Notes under the pieces: generated by a model
The model's database searches: none
What the model was told of the DNA's origin: nothing
Seen by the model: the letters and a program-made list of their open reading frames with translations, nothing else
Position numbers and translations under genes: made by a program
Part shown: positions 55,186-64,000 of the stretch, piece after piece
How positions within the stretch are numbered: position 1 is the first letter of the stretch
Layout: the number at the start of each line of letters is the position of its first letter
Assembly (NCBI GenBank): GCA_949317995.1
Contig: OX439039.1
Coordinates: forward strand, 52,070,785-52,134,784
Length of the DNA stretch: 64,000 bases
Source: Acholoe squamosa
Taxonomy: Eukaryota; Annelida; Polychaeta; Phyllodocida; Polynoidae
Direction of reading: 5' to 3'

Positions 55186-58100
55186 CGGGGCATTCATGCG
55201 CTGCTCTACGTGTGACAGCAGTCCCTGCTGTGCTGTGCTGTGTCAGCACTGCATCCTTCCACCTTGACAACATAGTTCATTTGTTTTGAAGTATATTATC
55301 ATATTGTAACACTTTACATGATTAAATACATGTAGAACTGTGTTCATCTAGTGTATACCTAAGCAAATACAGTGTATATTTATCAGCTGATAGGATAGAT
55401 TAGTCCTCGATTCAACAGTAAACAAGATCGTCTGCTGACCTAGATTCCAGGTTCACAGTCTCTCCGAAGAAGCCCCGGGGGCATTGACGGCATCGGCAAT
55501 GCCCCTAGGGCATCCTGTAGTTGTTGCAAGCATGGAGCAGTAGAGAAGAGGCCCGGGGGCATTGGCTGCATCAGCAATGCCCCTGGGGCATGCATTAGTC
55601 CTTCATATAGGATAGAGAAGTAAGGAAGAGACCCTGGGGGCATTGACGGCATCAGTAATGCCCCCGGGACATGCATTAGTACTTCATATAGCATAGCATT
55701 AGAAGCATTTAATAGTACTTCATATAGCATATACTCCATTTATTCCACGACTTAACTACTTAACAATCCATACGGGCGGCATGCGGGATGCCCCGGAGGG
55801 CATAGACCAGGCTGCGAAACTGCATCCTGCACATGGGCAGACGGAGCCCTTGCCATGGTTGCCCTGGGGGCATCATTCTTTCTTTTCTTTGTGTGAGGCT
55901 CTATTACAGCCCCGGGGGCATAGTCCTTACCGTGAATGCCCTGGGGGCATTATCTACTCCTCCATATATATATATATTGTCAACGAGTCCGTAAATGATG
56001 AATAAGGATGAATGCAGACGAATCAGGAATCCAGTTTGATATCCACTTTATTCATTGAAGGCCACGAGGTATAGTTGGTGATACAGTATAAAGGTGCCCA
56101 ACAGTGTCCAAGCCTAGCCCTTGAGCCAAGGGCCTTGGTCTCACGTGAGTGTGTGAGGTATGAAGTATGAAGGTGGAAAGATGAGTGAGCTGCTCCCTCC
56201 ACAGGTATTTGTAGTAGGAGCTGCTCACCCAGCTCATCCTAAAAATAGTATCAGGTGAGCTAAATATAGTAACTGGGGAACTCCAGTGCAGGTATGTAGG
56301 GGGGATCCCAAACATAGCACCGGGGTTCACAGAGTTCGGTATGGTTCTAAATATAGCTGCTGGGAATTCCCGGTATGCTGTGAGCTGCTCATGATCAATG
56401 GGCATGTCCTCCTGCAGGAGGAGTTGGTCTAAACATTGTCTGCTAGGAATTTCCAGCATGCAGCGAGCTGCTTGTGATGGATGGCGTATCCTCCAGTGGG
56501 AGGAGGCGGGGTCACTGAGTGCAGTTGACGCCGCCAGCCTTTGGTCTTTGGTATGGTTTGGCTTGTGGGTAGACTCGGACACTGGGTTACATGGTAGAGT
56601 CAAGGTGAAAAATAAATATGATAAGTACAATACCTATAACGGTCTACTGACAATATATATGTTGTCCAACCTCCTCTGGATGTGCCCCGGGGGCATCGTC
56701 CTTATTGTGAATGCCCTGTGGGAGGACCCGTAAATCATGCATGAATGTGCGGGCTTTTATGGTTGAAAATAGAAAAAATTATTTGTGCCCCCCCTATTCA
56801 GAGGGACTGAAAATCTTTGCCCCCCTCCTGAGTAATGCCCCCAGGGCATCCACGGTGTGATCAATGTCCCAGGGGTATAGCCTTACGTGTAGAACTAGAA
56901 GAGGATTGTGACTCTGGTGTGAGTTTATAAGGAAAGGCCCCGGGGGCATTCTCGGGCCAGTGATGCCCCTGGGGCATACTTTAGTCGTTTCTTGTGTAGG
57001 AGTAACGAAAATGCCCTGGGGGCATTGATGGAATTGCTGATGCCCCCAGGGCATACACGGACAGTCTTATAGGTTAAGAAGGTTGGTCTATGCCCCCAGC
57101 ATCCATGGTATATACAATACCCCCAGGGTAGGCATTGTATGGATTATGCCCCCAGGGTATGTATATAAAGTCTTTTATATGCAGGACATTAAACAATGCC
57201 CCCAGGGCATCCGTAGTAGACACCATGCCCCCAGGGCCTGTATATAGACAGCCTAACATAGGGAGGAGATATGACAATTTAATGCCTCCAGGGCATGTAA
57301 AGTTACACTTGCAATAGCCTGGGGGCATCTATGGTGAGGAAGATGGCCCCTAGCCATGCTATCTGTACATCCCCCAGGGGCATTCCCCTTAACATATGGA
57401 AGCCCTGGGGGCATTGTCCTTCCTTCTCTTTATGTAAGGCTTTCTGTACATGTCTCAGGGGCATCATCCTTGCTATGCATGCCCTGCAGGCATTTCCAAC
57501 ACCTGTCTACATATAAAAGACGATCCATACTGATCCAAAGACCTATTCTTGTAAGAGGTTAGAAAATTCCCCCAGGGCATCTATGGTATAGACGATGCCC
57601 CCCAGGGCACACACTGGTAGTGTTATAAGCTTAGAAGTTGCCCTAAGGTCATCCATGATGTGTACATGGATGGACGATGGCCCAGGGGAATGTACAGATG
57701 CCCCTGGGCAGGATGCTAGACGATGCCCAAGGGGCATCCATGCTAAAGACCATGCCCCCGGGGCCTGTATAGATAGCCTTACATACGCAGGAGGTAGGAG
57801 AATGCCCCCAGGGCATTAAGGGAAAGACGATGCCCCTGGGGCATGTATAGGTAGCCTTACATACAGAGGAGGTAGGAAAATACCCCCAGGGCATTGAGGT
57901 AAGAATGATGCCCCAGGGGCATGTATAGGTATCATTACATACAGGGGAGGTAGGACAATGTCCCAAGGTCATAGTCATTTGTAGCTTACAGATGTAGGGA
58001 ATGCCTCAGGGGCATTAATCATGATGGCTCCACTGATGCCCCTGGGGCATGCCACTTTGAATCGTTTCTAATCTAAAGAGGTAGGCGATCATGATCTGCT

Positions 58101-58869
58101 GCCCTGGGGGCATCGATGTCCCCCACTGATGCCCATGGGGCATGCCACTGTCATCTCCAACCTAAAGAGGTAGGGGATCATGATCCGATGCCCTGGGGGC
58201 ATTGATTTCCCCACTGATGCCCCTGGGGCATGCTGTTATGGTGAATACTGACATAGGCCTAATGACTTGAATTTGATACGGAATGTGGTAAAATGGGGCA
58301 TTTACATGCATAGGGGGTAATACCAAGCATTTTCATTGTATGATTCCACAAAATAGTAATGGAAAAATTCCAATAGATTTTCATAGATTTTTAGGTCCCA
58401 CAGCCAGTGGAAATTAAGTTGTTATATGCCCTAACTTACTTTTGGCACTATAATATGGGTTGTCAAAGTTTAGGTGAGTAATGTTATCCTGTGTTCCGAT
58501 TTTTAGCTAATTTTCACATTTTTTAAATGTTTTTGAACAAAATGTTAGACAACAATGATTTCACAGATAATAATTTAGGATCCATATCATGAATGCCCAG
58601 GGGGCATCGTCAAGCTTCCTAACATTCTATTTCTATATGAGTGTAGGGATATGCCCCTGGGGCATCAGCCATACCATGGATGACCTAGGGGCATGGTCAA
58701 ACTTCCTAAACATCTAGTAGGCCTATCGCTGTATGCCCTGGGGGCATCGTCCATATTATGGATGCCCTCGGGGCATTGTCCAACCTACTATACATGTGAG
58801 ACTCCCAACAGTGCATCTTTTATATCTGTAGGTTAGAAATAACGGCAGCATGCAGATTGTCATCTATAG

Positions 58870-59290
58870 AAGTATAGGCTATGCCCCAAGGGCATTTGTG
58901 GAGTGTGTGATTCCCGCGGGGCATGCCTCACTAGATTGTAGTCTATAGAAGTATAGGCTATGCCCCAGGGGCATTTGTGGTGTGTGTGATTCCCCCGGGG
59001 CATGCCTCACTAGACCCCTATACTTCTGGTCTATAGAAGTATAGGCTATGCCCCAGGGGCATTTGTGACGTGGGCGATGCCCTCGGGGCATGCCTCACTA
59101 AGTTGTAATCTATAGAAGTATAGGCTATGCCCCAGGGGCATTTGTGATTTGGGTGATTCCCCCGGGGCATGCCTCTCTAGATTGTAGTCTATAGAAGTAT
59201 AGGCTATGCCCCAGGGGCATTTGTAACGTGGGCGATGCCCTCGGGGCATGCCTCACTAAATTGTAATCTATAGAGGTATAGGCTATGCCA
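58870..59290. repeat. Tandem sub-array of about 80-88 bp with paired palindromes
   Basis: Five units 'tctatagaagtataggct' - ATGCCCCAGGGGCAT - 'ttgtgacgtgggcg' - ATGCCCTCGGGGCAT - 'gcctcactagattgta'. The two palindromes in each unit keep their own centre types from unit to unit. Confidence 0.9.
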
Positions 59291-59843
59291 GACATTTCAC
59301 TGTATAAGTATTTAAGTCTTAAACATCTGCTTGAAGCTGACAGTCTCTCCCATGCTGGGAGAGTGATGTGCGGAACTTACGCGTCAGGCCGTGCCTGCTG
59401 GTACTACTTCAGAATCCATACGCGCAGCAGACGCGATGCCCTGGGGGCATAGTCCGGGTCGAGAAGTTGCGTCCTGCGGAGCATTCATGGTAATGATGTA
59501 ACAGTCATGTGCATATTAATATCCGGTGGAACGCTCCTGTGTTGAGATGTCATAAAATAAAGTACTTCTGGTTCTAGATCCAAGATGGTGTGCATCCTTA
59601 TTTATTTGTGATTACATAATCGATATCCATCTAAGCAGTAAATGACTGCAGATGTGACGGGCATGTAAGCTTATAGCCTTATATACAGAGAATTAATGTA
59701 GAACGATGACCCCAGGGCTTTTACAGTAAGAACGATGCCCCTGCGCTGGGGCTTTATAGATGGTCTTATACATAGATATGGTATAGGTCAATGCCCAAAG
59801 TGGTGAAAAGTCGTTCCTTGTTTCCAGGGTTGATATATAATGA

Positions 59844-61074
59844 CCACTCCCTAAAGGGTTACTGGAACGATGATCCCGAGGAACGATGATCCCACGGGAA
59901 CGATGATCCCATTTTCTCCTCCCCAGGAATAATGATCCCATCTTAAGGAACCAAGATCCCACGTTAGAACACCTGTCATTGCTTATATTTACTGACCCAT
60001 CTGCACTAGTGTTCCATGATTTGTTGGCAATTTACGCATGGAATTTGATAGAAATGATGAATAATAATGATTAAATGCCCAGAAATGTCTGAAAAGCATT
60101 TTTTGTTCCACACTGCAGGCTACTTCTCCAGGCTACTTACATACCATACACATAATAGGCACAGTAATATCTGATTTTTAATGATTTGTTGGTGATTGAT
60201 GCATGGAAATAGATAGAAATGATAAATATGACTAAAATGCAAAAAAAAAAAAAATGGCCGAAATTGTCTGTGCCTATAGAACTAGATCTATCATTGGAGT
60301 GATTTTATACGTAATTATTTTACATAGAAGTGTTTATTTTGTGTATATTTATTTTTTTACTTATATTTCTTTTGATTATTGGGGATACATATCATTTACA
60401 TGGATTAATCATGGTGTAGGGGCCGGCATCGTTGTATATATATTAGTGCGGTTCATCCGAGAGACATGTTCGTGTGGTGCTTGTTCCTTCTATGCCAACT
60501 AGGTGTCGCTTTGCGATACCCGGCTGGTACAAGAGGGGGCAGCACCATGCCTCGCGCCCAGCTTCTACTAAGAAGCCGGACGAGCCGCAGAAGGGGACTG
60601 GACGTAGTCCAGTCAAGACGTCTAACTGTTAACTGCTGAATAGTGAATAAAGTCCTACCCGAGAGGTAGGGGTATCCGGGGCTTTGCCCAACCCTAATCA
60701 CTCGTGTTGTGTTGGTGTCTTTAGTGATAAGCGAGCCAACGAGCCACCCAACATATAAGTCGATACGAACCATTACAATAGGGTTTCATGGATTAACAGA
60801 CAAACTGTGAGTATGGTACTGTACTACACACATGATTAGCATACTGTCACTCTCATTCTCAAATTCTTCCTAGATTTCATGGAAAACTCTTCATCTAAAT
60901 ACCACTTTGTCAATTACATGTTCAGAGATAAGATACAAACACAATATAGCCATATTTGAAAAGTGGGGCCATCATTTCGTTCAGATGGGATCATGGTTCC
61001 TCTAAAGCTGGGATCATCATTCTGGGATCATCGTTCCTTGGGATCATCGTTCATGTAATCTCCCTAAAGGGTGG
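59844..61074. mobile_element. 1.23-kb element with inverted ends made of 'ggaacgatgatccca' repeats
   Basis: Left end CCACTCCCTAAAGGGTTACT followed by three 'gaacgatgatccc' repeats; the right end is the inverted equivalent (three 'gggatcatcgttc' type repeats, then 'ctccctaaagggtgg'). The interior holds two related segments starting 'tgatttgttgg' (60016, 60183) and a GC-richer block at 60420-60775. The 82-codon ORF at 60254-60502 is hydrophobic but has no recognised family. Confidence 0.65.
60420..60775 (+). other. Possible LTR fragment inside the 1.23-kb element
   Basis: GC-rich block with AATAAA at 60646-60651, a following palindrome 'ctacccgagaggtag' and an end 'cgaaccattaca'. It reads like the 3' part of an LTR, but the 5' limit and a target duplication could not be fixed. 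Confidence 0.3.
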
Positions 61075-61569
61075 AGGAAGTGAGGGCTAACTGTAGCTGT
61101 CGTCTATTGAGTCCTACGAAGTTGGTTGCGCTGCAGTGGGACGCACGGTGGCTCAGCTGGGAACTTATACACAGGGGGGTCACTCCCAACTTAAAATGGT
61201 GAACGTCAGGGACTATCTGCGCAATACAGACGTACCTGTACCCTCGGTACCATCGGTATTGGGTGTATAGAAATTCAGTTGTTTCACAATTGGAAAGTCT
61301 ACGTTTTTGCAAAAAGGGGAAGTATTTGGAAAGCATTGACATGAATGGTCATGGTGTTAGTAGGCCTACAGTACGTATTAGGGAGTGTTAATTTTTTTAT
61401 CAACGGAGTGGGGGGGGGGTTGAGGGAGGCGGGAATAAAATTTTCAGACCGCTCCTGAGGGGGGGGGCATGAAAATTGGATGAAAAATTTAGGTCCCTCT
61501 TCGGGGGGTAGAAAATTTTCCTTCCTTTTTTTGAGCGCTGCTATAGATCTAGTGCGGTAGGTCAAAAGT

Positions 61570-63400
61570 GTTTGTCAACATTGCCCCGACCCCTTCAGGT
61601 GATTTTTTTTCGGACACCGGACCCATTGGACCCCCCAGCGATAGATAGATGTCTAGATCAACCTACCATTGGTACCAGTACAGAGGGACAACTTCGTAGG
61701 ATCAAATGGATCTAAGTAGGTCACCTCACCCAAAGCGGGTCAAAAATATTCAGAGACATTGTCCGGACCCCTCCAGGTGATTTTTTTCAGACAGCGGACC
61801 CATTCGACCCCCCAGCCAGAGATAGTACCGGTACCCTATACCTACCATGCATCTGTCTATGGAGCGGAAACTTCGTAGGCTCACATACACAGAAGTAGGT
61901 CACCTCACCCATATACCTATGGAGAGAAAACTTTGTAGGCTCATATACACGGAAGTAGGTCACCGCACCCAAACTGGGTAAAAAAAATTCGGATACTTTG
62001 CCAGGACCCCCCAGGTGATTTTGTCCGACACCGGACCCATTGGACCCCCCAGCCTGAGATAGATTCCTACACCTCCCAGGTATATACCTATGGAGAGAAA
62101 ACTTCGTATGCAGGCTTATATACACGGAAGTAGGTCACCTCACCCAAACTGGGTAAAAAAAATTCGGATACTTTGCCAGGACCCCCCAGGTGATTTTGTC
62201 CGACACCGGACCCATTGGACCCCCCAGCCTGAGATAGATTCCTACACCTCCCAGGTATATACCTATGGAGAGAAAACTTCGTATGCAGGCTTATATACAC
62301 GGAAGTAGGTCACCTCACCCAAACTGGGTCAAAAATATTCGAATACATTGCCAGGACCTCCCCAGGTGATTTTGTCCAACACCGGACCCATTGGACCCCC
62401 CAGCCTGAGATAGATTCCTACACCTCCCAAGTATATACCTATGGAGAGAAAACTTTGTAGGCTCATATAGATGTAATTAGGTCACCTCACCTAAACTGGG
62501 TCGAAAATATTCGGATACATTGCCCGGACCCCCCAGGTGATTTTGTTCGAAACCGGACCCATTGGACCCCAAACCAGACATAGAAGCCTAGACCTACCCT
62601 AGATATACCTATGGAGAGAAATCTTTGTAGGCTCCTATAGACATAAGGAGGCCTCATCCAAACTGGGTCAAAAATGTTGGGATACATTGTCCCGACCCCC
62701 CCAGGTGATTTCGTCCGACACCGGACCCATTGGACCCCCCAGTCAGAGATAGATTCCTAGACATCGCAGGTATATACCTATGGAGAGAAAACTTTGTAGG
62801 CTCATATACATGGAAGTAGGTCACCTCACCCAAACCTGGTCAGAAATATTCTGATATATGGTCCTCATCCCCCCAGGTGATTTTGTCCGACCCCGGACCC
62901 ATTGGACCCCCCAACCAGACATAGAAGCCTAGAACTTCAATAGATCTACCTATGGAGAGAAAACTTCGTAGGCTCATATAGACTTAAGTAGGTCAATTCA
63001 CCCAGACTGGGTCAAAAATATTCAGATACATTGTCCTCACCCCCCCAGCCAGAGATAGATTGCTACCCCTCCCAGCTATATACCTATGGAGAGAAAACTT
63101 TGTAGGCTCATATATACAAAAGTACATCACCTCACCCAAACCGGGTAAAAAATATTCTGATATATTGTCCTCACCCCCCAGGTGATTTTATCCGACCCCG
63201 GACCCATTGGACCCCCAGCCATAGATAGAAGCCTAGACCTTCAATAGATCTACCTATGGAGAGAAAACTTCGTAGGCTCATATACAAAGAAGTAGGTCAC
63301 CTCACCCAAAACTTGTCAAAAATATTCTGATATATGGTCCTCATCCACCCAGGTGATTTTGTCTGACCCCGGACCCATTGGACCCCCCATCCAGGCCTAC
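61570..63400. repeat. Satellite of about 172 bp, roughly ten copies
   Basis: 'ggagagaaaact' or a close variant recurs at 61861, 61921, 62092, 62267, 62443, 62613, 62782, 62954, 63088 and 63258, mostly 169-176 bp apart (two shorter steps of 60 and 134 mark deletions). Each unit also has 'gtaggtcacctcacccaaac', 'ccccaggtgattttgtccga' and 'cggacccattggacccccca'. The two units at 62041-62310 are almost identical; the outer units are more diverged. Confidence 0.95.
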
Positions 63401-64000
63401 CATTCGCCTTCGGGGCTGTAGCTAAATTGTCTGTGCTTAAACATTGTCTGTGCTTAAACACTCTGACTCACGCAATACAGCCTGCTCATAAATGTTTGGA
63501 GTGGCCCCCCTGGCTTAGTTCCAGACTCAACTACAGAGGGCAGCAGGGGCGCCAGAGGCTCCGCGGTGATTATGTAAGCGGCATCTTCTTAGGACTCTCT
63601 AGCTTGTACCCTAACTGTACCTGCTCAATGATTTAACCTTAACCTTTTTGTGCCCAGAATTATTTGAAGGTTTTACATTATTTCACAATTGTATCACCTT
63701 GTTGATAAGAACATGTGTTACTTTGATCTTCTCCTCTGATATGGGCTCTGCAGTACATTTTCCCAATACTCATAACCCAGTAAACAATGCTGAAGACTTT
63801 CTGTTAAGGGCAGGGTATTTCTGGTCAGGTCTGGTAACCATAGTTACCAAAACCTTCCATTTGTTGTTATTTTCTAGTATATGGTCTCTCTTGTGCTATA
63901 TAATCATATATTATAGCTATAATCCCTACAATCCTGAGAGCTTAGAGAACTTGCAAAGCAAATTCTGGCTGCATGGATACTGCCAATTAGGGAACATAAT
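63401..64000. other. No gene recognised
   Basis: Starts with a direct repeat 'attgtctgtgcttaaaca' (63427-63462). A 69-codon plus-strand ORF (63427-63636) has no recognised family and no splice signals that support it. Confidence 0.4.

Larger units (their letters stand above)
54046..59470. repeat. Long array of ATGCCCCNGGGGCAT palindromes
   Basis: By eye roughly 85 exact or near copies of a 15-bp palindrome in 5.4 kb, with the centre base varying (A, C, G, T) and AT-richer spacers of about 15-60 bp. Gaps without palindromes occur at about 55210-55460, 56010-56680 and 58250-58590. At 54.05-54.4 kb the unit is the same as in the 79-bp array at 46.7 kb ('tgatgccgtca' between two palindromes); at 55.47-55.67 kb this unit is inverted. 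The core TGCCCYNRGGGCA equals the AP-2 (TFAP2) dimer recognition pattern as I know it. ORFs inside are repeat artefacts. Confidence 0.95.

Noticed and set aside
56052-56630. 192-residue minus-strand ORF inside the palindrome array
   Set aside because: Lies in a palindrome-free gap and is longish, but composition is not protein-like, no homologue is recognised, and there are no splice or start signals.
54046-59470. CRISPR-like array of palindromic repeats and spacers
   Set aside because: The repeats are only 15 bp and degenerate, spacing is irregular, and the surroundings are clearly animal. No cas genes.
60642-60775. A 130-bp LTR flanked by atag
   Set aside because: atag before TGAATAAAG and after CCATTACA fits a duplication, but four bases in this context can match by chance and the piece is too short for an LTR with a promoter.
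1-64000. tRNA, rRNA or snRNA genes
   Set aside because: No B-box plus cloverleaf or other conserved RNA signature was noticed on either strand; a covariance-model scan would be needed to exclude them.

Overview
This is a window of a eukaryotic nuclear genome, almost certainly an invertebrate animal. Large AT-rich intergenic or intronic stretches surround a few intron-split coding pieces, and most recognisable sequence is transposon-derived. Short repeats ending in (AATC)n or (TCAC)n tails, many short inverted-repeat elements and a Ty3/Gypsy retrotransposon suggest a marine invertebrate (lophotrochozoan or invertebrate deuterostome). I cannot name the species from sequence alone. No prokaryotic gene, CRISPR array, rRNA or tRNA was seen.

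Layout. 1-11.36 kb has no supportable gene. It holds several MITEs, a SINE copy and a GT microsatellite, and is probably intron or downstream DNA of the next gene. 11,365-13,160 (minus strand) is one large coding exon of a serine-rich protein that I assign to the CCSER (coiled-coil serine-rich, FAM190) family, with a clear donor and acceptor. 13.2-21 kb is gene-poor and includes a 2.56-kb segment bounded by a perfect 30-bp inverted repeat. Around 21-23.5 kb are candidate promoters and first exons; the best has ETS, NRF1 and YY1 motifs in a row at 23.35-23.41 kb, plus strand.

23,705-32,371 is a young Ty3/Gypsy-type LTR retrotransposon on the minus strand. It has 339-bp LTRs with three differences seen, a 4-bp target duplication, a PBS and a PPT. 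Its reading frames are gag, protease-RT-RNase H, and two further ORFs where integrase would be expected; no integrase was found. A 477-bp composite SINE with a 10-bp target duplication splits gag from pol, and gag also carries an in-frame TAG. A solo LTR of another family lies at 33,623-33,999.

37,475-40,000 (minus) is an 841-residue ORF joining an HHCC/DDE integrase, a CXC cysteine cluster and a C-terminal Ulp1-type cysteine protease. It resembles Ginger-type transposases and KRBA2-like proteins derived from them.

From 40 kb to the end no convincing gene was found. This part is a mosaic of MITEs, nested SINEs and tandem repeats of 20, 31, 38, about 42 and 79 bp. A 5.4-kb region (54.05-59.47 kb) contains roughly 85 copies, counted by eye, of a 15-bp palindrome ATGCCCCNGGGGCAT that matches the AP-2 type recognition motif. 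A 1.23-kb inverted-repeat element follows at 59.84-61.07 kb, then a satellite of about 172 bp at 61.57-63.40 kb.
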